The notes: a model not told the origin generated them from the letters alone. A stretch of DNA of 64,000 bases from Rhizobiales bacterium Y(2018) (GCA_005502925.1 SCPD01000002.1:434001-498000); one strand, 5' to 3'. Shown: positions 35,545-44,990, counted from the stretch's first letter. A program made the numbers and translations.

Positions 35545-36759
35545 ATGTTGAGAAAGTGCTTGTCATCTATTCTATTGGCTACCGCTCTGTGTAGCGGAAC
35601 GGCCTATGCCGGCGATGTCCGTTTCGTCGTCCCGCCTTATTCGAGCGAGACCGAGCCGTTCTTCAAGGAAGTGGAGAAGGATTTCGAAGCCGCCAATCCC
35701 GGCATCAATCTCGTTCTCGAATTCACGTCGTGGGAGACGCTGAACCAGAAGCTCACCACCGATATTGCCGCCGGCTCGCCGCCCGATCTCGCTTTGATCG
35801 GCACGCGGTCGCTCACCGACTACGCCGCGCAAGGCGTCGCCGAGCCGCTCGACGCCCATATGACGCCAGCCTTCAAGGAGGTGTTCATCGAGTCCTTTTT
35901 CTCGCCATCGATGATCGACGGCAAGCTCATGGGCCTGCCTTTCGCCGCTTCGGCCCGGGCGATGATCGTCAATAAGGAACTGTTCGAGAAGGCCGGCGCC
36001 AAGCCACCCACGACCTGGGACGAGTTCATGGGTGCGGCCCGCCAGATCTCCAAACTGCCCGGAACTTATGGCTTCGGTCTGCAGGGGCAGGGCGTGGAGG
36101 TCGATGCTTATTATTTCTATGCGCTCTTCTCTTTTGGCGGCCGCATCCTGAAGGAAGATGGCATGAGCGCGCTGAATTCGCCGGAAGCGATCGCCGCTGC
36201 GCAATCCTACAAGCAGCTGATCGATGACGGCGCCACCCAGCCGACGCCGACGAGCTACGGCGAGGCCGAGACCTTCGCTTTGTTCAAGCAGGGCAAGGTC
36301 GGCATGGTCTTTACCTTCCCGATGCTGATCCCGCAGATCAAGAAGGAAGCGCCGAATCTCAAATATGAGGTGCTGCCCATCCCGGTGAAAACGACATCGG
36401 CGACCTATGGCATCACCGATACTCTGATGATGTTTTCCGGCGCCAAATCCAAGGATGAAGCCTGGAAGGTGATCGAGTTCCTCTATCAGGACAAATACCG
36501 TGCCGCCTTCGACGAACGCGAGGGTTTGTTGCCGGTGACCAAGGCGGTGGCCGCGTCCGACTATTATCAGAAGGACCCTGATATGAAGGCCTTCACCGCA
36601 CTTCTACCGGTCGCGCATTTCGCTCCGCTGATCCCGAATTTCGATCAGATCGCCGACATCACGGTGCGTGCGCTGCAGCGGGTCTATCTGGGCGAGGAGA
36701 CGCCTGAGGTCGCGCTCAACCGCGCCGCCACGGAGATCGACGTGCTGCGGAAGAAATGA
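35545..36759 (+). CDS. ABC transporter substrate-binding protein, carbohydrate type (SBP family 1)
   Basis: A 404-residue secreted binding protein. A Sec signal (LSSILLATALCSGTAYAG) is followed by FVVPPYSSETEPFFKEVEKDFEAANPGINLVLEFTSWETLNQKLTTDIAAGSPPDLALIG, the characteristic opening of family 1 sugar/glycerol-phosphate binding proteins. AAGGAGG precedes the ATG. Its neighbours (amidase, aminotransferase) point to a nitrogen-containing ligand such as an amino sugar or glycosyl amide; this is inference. Confidence 0.93.
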   Translation: MLRKCLSSILLATALCSGTAYAGDVRFVVPPYSSETEPFFKEVEKDFEAANPGINLVLEFTSWETLNQKLTTDIAAGSPPDLALIGTRSLTDYAAQGVAEPLDAHMTPAFKEVFIESFFSPSMIDGKLMGLPFAASARAMIVNKELFEKAGAKPPTTWDEFMGAARQISKLPGTYGFGLQGQGVEVDAYYFYALFSFGGRILKEDGMSALNSPEAIAAAQSYKQLIDDGATQPTPTSYGEAETFALFKQGKVGMVFTFPMLIPQIKKEAPNLKYEVLPIPVKTTSATYGITDTLMMFSGAKSKDEAWKVIEFLYQDKYRAAFDEREGLLPVTKAVAASDYYQKDPDMKAFTALLPVAHFAPLIPNFDQIADITVRALQRVYLGEETPEVALNRAATEIDVLRKK

Positions 36760-36806
36760 GCACGGCTCTCTCACACCCACCCCTTCTCCTGCTTATGGCT
36801 TGGTTT

Positions 36807-36857
36807 CCCCTTCTCCCGCTTGCGGGAGAAGGTGGCCGAAGGCCGGATGAGGGTGTT
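36807..36857. repeat. REP-like palindromic repeat, copy 1 of an inverted pair
   Basis: This 51-base unit contains an 11-bp stem (36809-36819 with 36822-36832) and a short GGCC-GAA-GGCC hairpin (36834-36844). Copy 2 lies inverted at 36943-36994. It is in the gap between the binding protein and the first permease. Confidence 0.85.
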
Positions 36858-36942
36858 CTCTCAGCTTCTATGCGACTGCAGGCATGGGAGGAGTTGAAGC
36901 TTCGTCATTTTGTTCTCCTGAAGAGCTGTCGTGAGTTGAACC

Positions 36943-36994
36943 AACACCCTCATCCGCCCTATCGGGCACCTTCTCCCGCAAGCGGGAGAAGGGG
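36943..36994. repeat. REP-like palindromic repeat, copy 2, inverted
   Basis: This is the reverse complement of 36807-36857 apart from the small internal hairpin, which is GCCC-TATC-GGGC here, so base changes in both arms keep the pairing. A fragment of the same core recurs at 37076-37088. The whole gap 36760-37108 (349 bases) holds no gene; it consists of these repeats and their flanks. Confidence 0.85.
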
Positions 36995-37108
36995 AAATGA
37001 GGGTGAGTTCTGAGTCTCGGCATGAGAGAACGCGTCTCCAATCCCATTCTTCTTTACCCGGGCGGCCCTGCGAAAGCGGGAGAAGGGGGCCTCAGGGGCA
37101 TCTTCCGG

Positions 37109-37978
37109 ATGTTCCGTGTGAGCCGCGCCTTCTGGCTGATCCTGCCCGGCCTCCTGCTGACCGCTCTGGTCATCGGCCTGCCCATTCTGATCCTGATCTG
37201 GACCGCCTTCCACGAAGTGAGCCGCTTCGGCGTCCTGCTCTCATTCAATGGCTTTGCCAATTTCGCCGATGTTTTCGCCGATCCGCTTTTCTATGCCGCG
37301 CTGCTGCGCACCATCGTCTGGACCGCTGCGGTGGTTCTCGGAACGCTGCTGCTGTCGCTGCCGGTGGCGCTCATCCTTAATGAGGATTTCGCCGGCCGTG
37401 GCTTCGCCCGGCTGCTGATCCTTTTGCCCTGGTCGGTCTCGCTCACCATGACGGCGGTGGTCTGGCGCTGGGCGCTCAATGGCCAGTCGGGCCTGTTCAA
37501 CCATTTGCTGCTGCAACTGGGTATCATCGATACGCCGATCGAATGGCTCGGCACCGCGCCTCTGGCCTTCACCGTGCAGATCGCCATCGCGATACTGGTG
37601 TCGATCCCCTTCACCGTCACCTTGCTGCTCGGTGGCCTGTCGTCAATCGCCGGTGATGTCTATGAAGCAGGCGCCGTCGACGGGGCAACCGGCTGGAAGA
37701 GCTTCCGCCACATTACCTTGCCGCTGCTCAAGCCCTTCGTGAATATCGCGATCGTGCTGAATGTGATCTATGTCTTCAACTCCTTCCCGATCATCTGGGT
37801 CCTGACCCAGGGCGGGCCGGCCGACGGCACCGACATCCTGGTGACCTATCTCTACAAGCTCGCCTTCAAGTTCGGCCAGCTCGGCAAGGCTTCCGTCGTC
37901 TCGCTGATGATGTTTGCCGTGCTCCTCATCTTCACCGTCGTTTATGCGGCGCTGCAGATGCGCCGCGAGGAGGCCTGA
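37109..37978 (+). CDS. sugar-type ABC transporter permease (MalF/UgpA family)
   Basis: A 289-residue permease. The EAA loop is visible as [25 protein letters not shown] (about residues 190-212) and the N-terminal helix as [30 protein letters not shown] 37109 gives the usual family start; an in-frame ATG at 37022 would add 29 residues translated from repeat sequence (37076-37088). Neither has a convincing binding site. No ATPase gene lies in this operon. Confidence 0.88.
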   Translation: MFRVSRAFWLILPGLLLTALVIGLPILILIWTAFHEVSRFGVLLSFNGFANFADVFADPLFYAALLRTIVWTAAVVLGTLLLSLPVALILNEDFAGRGFARLLILLPWSVSLTMTAVVWRWALNGQSGLFNHLLLQLGIIDTPIEWLGTAPLAFTVQIAIAILVSIPFTVTLLLGGLSSIAGDVYEAGAVDGATGWKSFRHITLPLLKPFVNIAIVLNVIYVFNSFPIIWVLTQGGPADGTDILVTYLYKLAFKFGQLGKASVVSLMMFAVLLIFTVVYAALQMRREEA

Positions 37979-37980
37979 TC

Positions 37981-38823
37981 ATGGGTCTGTTCACGCGCTC
38001 GCGCCCGATCCGCAGCCTTCTATGCTGGTTGCTGCTGGCGCCGCTGATCGCGCTCAATCTGTTTCCCTTCGCGGTGATGCTGTCGACCGCCTTGCGCCCG
38101 CGCGATGAGATTTTCATCAACCCACAGCGCTGGCTGCCCTCCAGGCTCGCCGTCGAGAATTTTTCCGACATGTGGACAAGCGTCGACTATGGCGCGGCGG
38201 TGCTGAACAGTCTTTATGTCGCCGCGGCGTCGGTGGCGCTGGTTCTGCTTGTCGGCATTCCGTCGGCCTATGCCTTGTCACGCTACGATTTCCGCTGGAA
38301 GCGCAAATATCAGCTTTTCCTGCTCATCACCCAGATGGTCTCGCCGATCGTCCTGGCGCTCGGCCTGTTCCGGCTGTTCGTCTGGCTCGGCTGGATCGAT
38401 TCTCTCGATCCGGTGGCGATCGTCGTCGCCGCCTTCAATCTGGCCTTCTCGGTGATGATGCTGTTCAACTATTTCTCGACCATCCCGCGCGATATCGAGG
38501 AGGCGGCCTGGATCGATGGCGCCAGCGCCACGACCTCGCTCATCCGCATCTTTTTACCCCTGGCGCTGCCGGCCTTGAGTGTCACGGCGATGTTCACCTT
38601 CGTCGAGGTGTGGAACGAATTCGTGATCACTTTGACTTTGGTCCGAAGTTCGGAGCATTTCACCTTGCCGCTCGAGGTGCATGCCCTGGCCTCCAATCTC
38701 TATGAGCTCAAATGGCACCACATCATGGCCGCCGTGCTGGTCGCCACGCTGCCGGTCACCGTTCTGTTCATGTGGCTGCAGCGTTATCTGGTCGGCGGCA
38801 TGACTGCCGGTGCGGTCAAATAA
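37981..38823 (+). CDS. sugar-type ABC transporter permease (MalG/UgpE family)
   Basis: A 280-residue second permease, 2 bases after the first, with GAGGAGG upstream. The EAA loop is EEAAWIDGASATTSLIRIFLPLALPALSVTAMF and the C-terminus WLQRYLVGGMTAGAVK is the usual MalG-type ending. With the previous two genes it makes an importer that must borrow an ATPase encoded elsewhere. Confidence 0.93.
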   Translation: MGLFTRSRPIRSLLCWLLLAPLIALNLFPFAVMLSTALRPRDEIFINPQRWLPSRLAVENFSDMWTSVDYGAAVLNSLYVAAASVALVLLVGIPSAYALSRYDFRWKRKYQLFLLITQMVSPIVLALGLFRLFVWLGWIDSLDPVAIVVAAFNLAFSVMMLFNYFSTIPRDIEEAAWIDGASATTSLIRIFLPLALPALSVTAMFTFVEVWNEFVITLTLVRSSEHFTLPLEVHALASNLYELKWHHIMAAVLVATLPVTVLFMWLQRYLVGGMTAGAVK

Positions 38824-38829
38824 TTCTGA

Positions 38830-39846
38830 CTAGAGCCACTTGTTCTTGCGGAAGCGGTAAAAGAGGAAACCGCAGAGTGCCACGATGACGCCGATCACGG
38901 CGAAATAGCCATATTGCCATTTGAGCTCGGGCATATGGTCGAAATTCATGCCGTAGATGCCGGCGATGGCCGTCGGCACCGCGAGGATCGCCGCCCAGGC
39001 AGCGAGCTTGCGGGTGATGGTTCCTTGCTGCGCCTGGCCCATCATCAGGCTCGCTTCGAAGGCGAAAGCCAGCACCTCGCGCAGTGAATCGACGCTTTCG
39101 CGGATACGCTGCACATGGTCGGTGACATCGCGGAAATGCGGCCGCATCTCGGCATCGATCGGCAGCAATTCGGCATGTTCGAGCCGGCGGCAGATATCGA
39201 CCAGCGGCACGACGGCATTGCGCAGTTTGAGCAGATCGCGCCGCAGCGCATAGAGCCGGCGCACCTGTTCGGTGCTGATCGACTCATGCAGGACCTTGTC
39301 CTCCAGCCCCTCGATCTCATGGCGCACGGTCTCCAGCACCGGCATGTAATTGTCGACGATGAAATCGAGGATCTTGTAGAGAATGTAGTCCTCGCCATGC
39401 GACAGCATCGTCGGGCAGGACTCGCAATGGGCGCGCACCGTCGAATAGGTCGCCGATGCGCCGTGGCGGACCGACACGATATAGCCGCGCCCGATAAAGA
39501 GATGCGTCTCGCCGAAGGCGATCTTGCCCTCGACCATCTGGGCCGTGCGCGCCACGATGAAGAGCGCGTCGCCATATTCCTCGATCTTGGGATGCTGATG
39601 CGCCTTCTCGGCATCCTCAATGGCGAGGGGATGCAGATTGAGCTGCTCGCTCACCCGGGCGAGGAGGTCGCCGCTCGGCTCGAACAGGCCGATCCATACG
39701 ACATGGCCGGGCTTCTTGCGCCATTTGCCGGCATCGTCGATCTCGATGTCGCTGACACGTTTGCCCTTGGCATAAACACCGGCGGCGACGACGCCGGGTT
39801 CGAGCTTGGGCGGGGCTTTGGGCGGCACTTGGTCTGGCATGGCCAA
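38830..39846 (-). CDS. corA: CorA-family magnesium/divalent-cation transporter
   Basis: A 338-residue protein with a long cytoplasmic domain, a helical stalk, and two C-terminal membrane helices. The selectivity motif GMN is at 299-301 (AIAGIYGMNFDHMPEL), followed by the second helix and a basic C-terminus (RFRKNKWL). The gene faces the sugar importer and has no evident functional tie to it. Confidence 0.95.
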   Translation of the reverse strand: MAMPDQVPPKAPPKLEPGVVAAGVYAKGKRVSDIEIDDAGKWRKKPGHVVWIGLFEPSGDLLARVSEQLNLHPLAIEDAEKAHQHPKIEEYGDALFIVARTAQMVEGKIAFGETHLFIGRGYIVSVRHGASATYSTVRAHCESCPTMLSHGEDYILYKILDFIVDNYMPVLETVRHEIEGLEDKVLHESISTEQVRRLYALRRDLLKLRNAVVPLVDICRRLEHAELLPIDAEMRPHFRDVTDHVQRIRESVDSLREVLAFAFEASLMMGQAQQGTITRKLAAWAAILAVPTAIAGIYGMNFDHMPELKWQYGYFAVIGVIVALCGFLFYRFRKNKWL

Positions 39847-39877
39847 GCACTAGCGAAACCGGCCGCGTTACGCAACT

Positions 39878-40813
39878 TTACCTCAGTCTTTCGATGCCGC
39901 TGGCGGCCGAGCGCACCGCTTCGAGGTCGCGCGTGAAATGCTCCTCGGTCTCGGCTCTCGACACCATCAGATGCTGGCGCATCAAGGCGGAGGCCCAGGC
40001 CTGGTCGCCGGCGAGCAGGGCGTCGAGAATGGCGACATGTTCCAGCATCGAGGCACGGATGCGTTCGATGCGGGAATAGCTGAAGAATTCGGCGAGCCGG
40101 CGCAGCCGGTTCTGTCGCCTTATGATGTCGACGATGAGATCGTTACGGCTGCCGCGCGCCACGACCTCATGGAATGTCGCGTCAAATTCGAAGATCTCAC
40201 GCCAAGACGAGTCTTCCGAGAGGGCGGCGAGAGCTGTCTGATGATCGGCCCTTAGTCTTTCGAGTGCCGGCCGGTCGATGACATAAAGGCGATCGATGAG
40301 GAGCGCCGGCTCGATGATGCCGCGCAGGTGATAGCTCTTCAGCATCTGGTCGCTGTTGAACTCGAGCATCGTCCAGCCTTTGCCGGGCAAGGGTTCGGCG
40401 AGGCCTTCGCGCATCAGCCGGCGCAGCACCTGCAGGACTTCGCCACGCCCGGCCTTGTAATGGCGCATCAACGCGCTTTCGGTGGCGGGGGCAGGGACTT
40501 CGTTCAGGATGATATCGCGCAGCAAGCGGCCATAGAGGCCTGCCGCTTCTTCGCCGGGGTTCATGCTGTCGGCGGCCGCGGGCGGCATCTGCAGCACCGT
40601 ATAGCCGCCGAGCGCATGTGGATGGAGAACGCCTTCGCTCACCAGATGCTGGAGTGCGGCGCGGATCGGGGTGCGCGATACCCCTAATTCGCGCGACAGC
40701 ACCGCCTCGCGAACCCGGATCTTGTCGCCTTGATCCTGATTGCGGACCCATTCGCTGATCCGGCTGACGAGCTCGGTCTGGAGCTCACTTTTGAGCCTTT
40801 TGGCACTGTCCAT
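39878..40813 (-). CDS. GntR-family regulator with FCD effector domain
   Basis: A 311-residue regulator. The winged helix (about 10-75) is ELVSRISEWVRNQDQGDKIRVREAVLSRELGVSRTPIRAALQHLVSEGVL. A second, partly degenerate HTH-like segment (ALMRHYKAGRGEVLQVLRRLMREGLAEPL) is followed by an FCD-like all-helical domain with FDATFHEVVARGSRN. It diverges from the polyamine-type importer operon and has a perfect operator dyad right at its start codon. Confidence 0.9.
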   Translation of the reverse strand: MDSAKRLKSELQTELVSRISEWVRNQDQGDKIRVREAVLSRELGVSRTPIRAALQHLVSEGVLHPHALGGYTVLQMPPAAADSMNPGEEAAGLYGRLLRDIILNEVPAPATESALMRHYKAGRGEVLQVLRRLMREGLAEPLPGKGWTMLEFNSDQMLKSYHLRGIIEPALLIDRLYVIDRPALERLRADHQTALAALSEDSSWREIFEFDATFHEVVARGSRNDLIVDIIRRQNRLRRLAEFFSYSRIERIRASMLEHVAILDALLAGDQAWASALMRQHLMVSRAETEEHFTRDLEAVRSAASGIERLR

Positions 40814-40814
40814 T

Positions 40815-40829
40815 TATGTACTTTACATA
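40815..40829. promoter_or_regulatory. GntR operator candidate in divergent promoter
   Basis: TATGTA-CTT-TACATA is a perfect 6-3-6 inverted repeat one base upstream of the GntR start codon and 85 bases upstream of the ATPase gene. FCD-type GntR regulators usually bind short dyads of this size, so it is a good candidate for repression of both directions. Confidence 0.65.
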
Positions 40830-40913
40830 GTTCAAAAGACATTATAGCATATCTGTATCGCAAGGAAATGCCGTTAGAAGCATTTAAATGCAAACAGGGA
40901 GTGGCGCTGCGGG

Positions 40914-42029
40914 ATGAGGCAGGTCTCCGAACAAGAAGTGCTGCGCGTCGATGGCGCGCGCAAGACCTTTCGTACGCCGGAAAGCGGCGTGGTGACGCCG
41001 CTCGACGGCATCACTTTGTCGATCCGCAACAACGAGTTTCTGACCCTGCTCGGGCCGTCGGGCTGCGGCAAGACGACCTTGCTCAAGACCATCGCCGGCT
41101 TCGAGGAGCTGGACGAGGGCGAGATCTTTCTCGAAGGCCGCGCCATGAGCGCCGTGCCGGCGCATCGCCGGCCCTTCAACACCGTGTTCCAGAACTATGC
41201 GCTGTTCCCGCATATGACGGTCGCCGGCAATGTCGGTTATGGCCTGCAGGTGGCGGGTGTGAAGCGGGGCGAGGAGACGGCGCGGGTCACCGACGTGCTG
41301 CGCCTCGTCGGTTTGAGCGGGCTCGAGCGGCGCAAGCCCGCGCAGTTGTCGGGTGGCCAGCAGCAGCGTGTGGCCTTGGCGCGCGCACTGATCAACCGGC
41401 CGCGGGTGCTGCTTCTCGATGAATCCTTGTCGGCGCTCGACCGCAAATTGCGCCAGTCGATGCAGATCGAGCTCAAGAATCTGCAGAACACCGTCGGCAT
41501 TACCTTCATCTTCGTCACCCACGACCAGGAAGAGGCGCTCACCATGTCCGACCGCATCGCGGTCATGGACAAAGGCCGCATCCTCCAGCTCGGCACGCCG
41601 GCGGAAATCTATGACACGCCGAAAAACCGCTTTGTCGCCGGCTTCATCGGCACCAGCAACATCTTCAGCGGCACGCTGGCGAAGGACGGCGGCACGTCGC
41701 GCGTCGAGATCGAAAGCGGCCCGGCCATTGCCGTGACGGCGGATGGTTTCGCCGCGGGCGACAAGGTCGATGTCATGCTGCGGCCCGAGCATTTCGCGCT
41801 TGCCTCCGGCAGGAATGGCGCCGGCGGCAGTCTCGAGGCGGTGATCGAGAATATCGTCTTTGTCGGCACTGATCTGCATCTTCATGGCCGCCTCGCCAAT
41901 GGCCTGCCGGTGGTGGCGCTCGAACGCCATGCCCGTGGTGCCGGTGCTCTGTCGCTGGCGCCCGGCCAGACGGTCACGCTGCATTATCAGGCGACCGCGC
42001 CTCATCTCATGAAGAGCCAGGCGGTGTGA
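40914..42029 (+). CDS. potA: polyamine-type ABC transporter ATP-binding protein (PotA-like)
   Basis: A 371-residue ATPase with Walker [10 protein letters not shown] (47-55), Q-loop [13 protein letters not shown], signature [15 protein letters not shown], Walker [13 protein letters not shown], switch [15 protein letters not shown] and a C-terminal TOBE domain. Note DES rather than DEP after Walker B. It is the first gene of a complete PotABCD-like importer. Confidence 0.93.
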   Translation: MRQVSEQEVLRVDGARKTFRTPESGVVTPLDGITLSIRNNEFLTLLGPSGCGKTTLLKTIAGFEELDEGEIFLEGRAMSAVPAHRRPFNTVFQNYALFPHMTVAGNVGYGLQVAGVKRGEETARVTDVLRLVGLSGLERRKPAQLSGGQQQRVALARALINRPRVLLLDESLSALDRKLRQSMQIELKNLQNTVGITFIFVTHDQEEALTMSDRIAVMDKGRILQLGTPAEIYDTPKNRFVAGFIGTSNIFSGTLAKDGGTSRVEIESGPAIAVTADGFAAGDKVDVMLRPEHFALASGRNGAGGSLEAVIENIVFVGTDLHLHGRLANGLPVVALERHARGAGALSLAPGQTVTLHYQATAPHLMKSQAV

Positions 42030-42952
42030 TGGCGGAGGGCGGCACCATAAGCAGCCAGAGGCGGAAGGCGCTTTTCGTCCTCCTGACGCCCATCACCCTT
42101 CTGCTCGGCGCCTTCTTCCTGATCCCGCTCGGCATCATGGTGGTCTACAGCTTCCTCGAACCCGGCCTCTATGGCGGCGTCGTCTGGTCTTTCTATCCCT
42201 ATAATTACGGCCGCATCTTCGGCTGGCCCTTGGGCGGCGGCGAGGAATTCGAGCCGCTTTACATCCAGATTATCCTGAACTCGCTTTATTACGCCGCCCT
42301 CACCGTCATCGTCACGCTGGTCGTCTGCTATCCGGTGGCGTTCTGGGTGAGCCGCATGGGGCCGATGGCCAAGAACATCGTGCTGTTCGCCATCACGCTG
42401 CCTTTCTTCGCCAATCTCCTGGTGCGCATCTATGCCTGGCTGCTCCTGCTGCGTCCGACCGGCGCCGTCAACACGGCGCTGATGTCGCTTGGGCTGATTG
42501 ATCAGCCGCTCAACATGATCTTCACCGAATTCGCGGTGATCGTCGGTCTCGTCTATGTGCTGACACCTTTCATGTTCCTGCCCATCTATGCGAGCGTCGA
42601 ACGGCTCGACTGGTCGCTGGTGCAGGCCTCGCAGGATCTGGGCGCCACGCCGTTTCAGACTTTCCGGCGCGTGATCCTGCCTTTGACCGCGCCGGGCATC
42701 GCCGGCGGCTGCGTCATCGTCTTCATCCCGGCGCTCGGCAATTTCATCGTGCCGTCCTTCCTCGGCGGCTCCAAGGTGCAGATGACCGGCAATGTCATCG
42801 AGCGCCAGTTCCTTCAGGCGCGCAACTGGCCCTTCGGCTCGACGCTGGCGATGATCGTGATGGCGAGTGTCCTGCTTCTGGTGCTGGCCTACACATTGTG
42901 GATGCGCCGCGCCGCCAACAATGAACGCCTCGCGGGGGCCGGCCATGTCTAA
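42029..42952 (+). CDS. potB: polyamine-type ABC transporter permease (PotB-like)
   Basis: A 307-residue permease. ATG 42029 shares a base with the ATPase stop (TGATG); a GTG at 42026 is in frame. It shows FLIPLGIMVVYSF near the N-terminus and the EAA loop VQASQDLGATPFQTFRRVILPLTAPGIAGG (about 200-228). It overlaps the next gene by 8 bases. Confidence 0.93.
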   Translation: MAEGGTISSQRRKALFVLLTPITLLLGAFFLIPLGIMVVYSFLEPGLYGGVVWSFYPYNYGRIFGWPLGGGEEFEPLYIQIILNSLYYAALTVIVTLVVCYPVAFWVSRMGPMAKNIVLFAITLPFFANLLVRIYAWLLLLRPTGAVNTALMSLGLIDQPLNMIFTEFAVIVGLVYVLTPFMFLPIYASVERLDWSLVQASQDLGATPFQTFRRVILPLTAPGIAGGCVIVFIPALGNFIVPSFLGGSKVQMTGNVIERQFLQARNWPFGSTLAMIVMASVLLLVLAYTLWMRRAANNERLAGAGHV

Positions 42953-43781
42953 GCGCCGCTTCTCATCGGGCTGGACGGCGCTCCATATCTATGGCGCGGC
43001 CTTCCTCATCTTTCTTTATGCGCCTCTGGCCCTGATCACTGTCTATTCCTTCAATTCCAACGCCCTCAACATGGCGGTGTGGACCGGTTTCACCTTCGAT
43101 TGGTACCGCACCTTGTTCGGCATGCAGCCGGCGGGTGCGGCCTTCGACGCCGCCTTCACCGAAAATCCCGACCGCCTCCTGGGCGTCCTGCGCAACAGCC
43201 TGATCGTCGCTTTGTCGGCGAGCGCCATCTCGACCGTCATTGGAACGGCGACCGCGCTCGCCACCGCGCGTTATGACTTCATCGGCAAGCGCATCTATCA
43301 GGCTCTGCTGTTCATGCCGATGATCATGCCCGACATCGTGCTCGGCATAGCGCTGTTGATCTTCTTCGTCGGCGTCGGCTTCAAGCTGAGCCTCGCCACC
43401 ATCATCATCGGCCACTGCACCTTCCTGTCGAGTTATGTCTATATCATCGTGGCGGCGCGCCTTGCCGGCATGGACAACACGCTCGAAGTCGCTTCCGCCG
43501 ATCTGGGCGCGGGGCCGGTCACGACCTTCAGGCGGGTGACCTTGCCCTTGATCATGCCAGGCGTGATCGGAGGCTTCCTGCTCGCCTTCATCATCTCGCT
43601 CGATGACGTCGTCATCACCTATTTCATCGCCGGCGTCGATACCCAGACCTTGCCGCTCTTCATCCTCGCCATGGTCCGGCGCGGGATAAGACCGCAGATC
43701 AATGCTTTGGCCGTGCTGCTGATCATGTTCTCCTTCGTGGTGGCGAGCGCCGGCCTCTATTTCAGATCGCGTAGAAACTAG
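42945..43781 (+). CDS. potC: polyamine-type ABC transporter permease (PotC-like)
   Basis: A 278-residue permease from ATG 42945 (MSKRRFSSG), since the longer frame upstream overlaps potB. It shows FLIFLYAPLALITVYSFNSN, a periplasmic loop slightly longer than usual (FGMQPAGAAFDAAFTENPDRLLG), and the EAA loop VASADLGAGPVTTFRRVTLPLIMPGVIGG. Confidence 0.93.
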   Translation: MSKRRFSSGWTALHIYGAAFLIFLYAPLALITVYSFNSNALNMAVWTGFTFDWYRTLFGMQPAGAAFDAAFTENPDRLLGVLRNSLIVALSASAISTVIGTATALATARYDFIGKRIYQALLFMPMIMPDIVLGIALLIFFVGVGFKLSLATIIIGHCTFLSSYVYIIVAARLAGMDNTLEVASADLGAGPVTTFRRVTLPLIMPGVIGGFLLAFIISLDDVVITYFIAGVDTQTLPLFILAMVRRGIRPQINALAVLLIMFSFVVASAGLYFRSRRN

Positions 43782-43800
43782 AAAGAAAGAGGAGGAAGTG

Positions 43801-44838
43801 ATGAAGTGGCTGAAGAACATCGCATTGACGGGCGCGGCTCTTATGGCGCTGGCGGCGGGTCCGGCGCAGGCCGCCGGCGAGCTGCATCTCTATAACTGGG
43901 GCGACTACATAAATCCTGAGATCATCGACAAATTCTCCAGGGAATATGATGTGAAGGTGTCGCTCGACACCTACTCGACCAATGAGGAGATGCTGGCCAA
44001 GATCCAGGCCGGCGCCACCGGTTATGATCTCGTCTGGCCATCGGTCCATATGGCCGACATCATGGTCCAGCTTGGTCTCGTCGAGGAGAGCAAGATCAAC
44101 CAGTCCAAGGGCTTCGAGAACATCGATCCCGGCGCGTTGCGCGCCAAGCAGGACCCCAAGGCCGATTTCTGCCTGCCCTATGCCTGGGGCCCGGTCGGCA
44201 TCTTCTACAACAAGACGGTCGCCGGACAGGACTTCAAGTCGTGGAAGGATCTGTTCGACTATGCCGCGAAGAATCCCGGCCGCGTGACATTGCTCGACGA
44301 TCTGCGCGAGACGCTCGGCATCGGCCTGATTATGAATGGCAAGTCGGTGAACACCCGCGATCCCGCCGACATCAAGCTCGCCGAGGAATTCATCCTCAAG
44401 CAGAAGCCCAATATCGCGGCCTTCCGTTATGACGTGATCCCGCTGATCGAAGGCGGCGACATGGCGGCGTCGCATTATTATGTCGGCGGCGTTCTCTATG
44501 TGAACAAGCGGCCGAACGACCTGGGCTTCGTGATCCCCGAGGAAGGGGCGACGATGTACCAGGAGAATGTGTGCATGCTGAAGACGGCGCCCAACAAGGA
44601 TAACGCCAAGCTCTTCATGGAATTTCTGCTGCGCCCCGAGATCGCCGCGCAGAACTCCACCATGCTGACCAATGGTGTGGTCAACAAGGCGGCGCTCGAA
44701 TTGCTGCCGCCCGAGCTCAAGAACAATCCCGCGATCAACCCGCCGCCCGAGGTGCGCGCGAAACTGCAGATATTCGAGGATCTTGGCGCCGACCTGAAGG
44801 TCTATGACCGGGCCTGGTCGCGCATCAAGGCGAACTAG
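43801..44838 (+). CDS. potD: polyamine-type ABC transporter substrate-binding protein (PotD-like), Sec-exported
   Basis: A 345-residue protein from ATG 43801, with GGAGG 7-8 bases upstream. A Sec signal (ALTGAALMALAAGPAQAAG) is followed by ELHLYNWGDYINPEIIDKFSREYDVKVSLDTYSTNEEMLAKIQAGATGYDLVWPS, the classical PotD/PotF opening. A following aminotransferase suggests that the imported amine is transaminated. The name rests on family membership; the actual ligand is unverified. Confidence 0.92.
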   Translation: MKWLKNIALTGAALMALAAGPAQAAGELHLYNWGDYINPEIIDKFSREYDVKVSLDTYSTNEEMLAKIQAGATGYDLVWPSVHMADIMVQLGLVEESKINQSKGFENIDPGALRAKQDPKADFCLPYAWGPVGIFYNKTVAGQDFKSWKDLFDYAAKNPGRVTLLDDLRETLGIGLIMNGKSVNTRDPADIKLAEEFILKQKPNIAAFRYDVIPLIEGGDMAASHYYVGGVLYVNKRPNDLGFVIPEEGATMYQENVCMLKTAPNKDNAKLFMEFLLRPEIAAQNSTMLTNGVVNKAALELLPPELKNNPAINPPPEVRAKLQIFEDLGADLKVYDRAWSRIKAN

Positions 44839-44878
44839 ACGTCGAAGGTGTGAGGGCGGGAGAGAAAGCTCTCCATAT

Positions 44879-44990
44879 CCCTCACGCTGAGGTGCGAGCG
44901 CAGCGAGCCTCGAAGCGTCCATCAGGATAGAGCGAGTCTACTGCGCCGACCCTTCGAGGCCCGGCTTCGCCGGGCACCTCAGGGTGAAGG
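44879..44990. repeat. inverted pair of palindromic repeats
   Basis: Two units face each other: CACGCTGAGGTGC (44883-44895) pairs with GCACCTCAGGGTG (44974-44986) at 12 of 13 positions, and CCTCGAAG (44908-44915) pairs with CTTCGAGG (44952-44959). The right unit has an internal GCCCGG-CTTCG-CCGGGC hairpin (44959-44975). This repeat type is common in Alphaproteobacteria. It separates potD from the aminotransferase gene. Confidence 0.75.

Noticed and set aside
36760-37108. Possible CRISPR-like or short gene content between binding protein and permease
   Set aside because: There are only two repeat units in opposite orientation plus a fragment, with no spacer array, no cas genes and no credible ORF.
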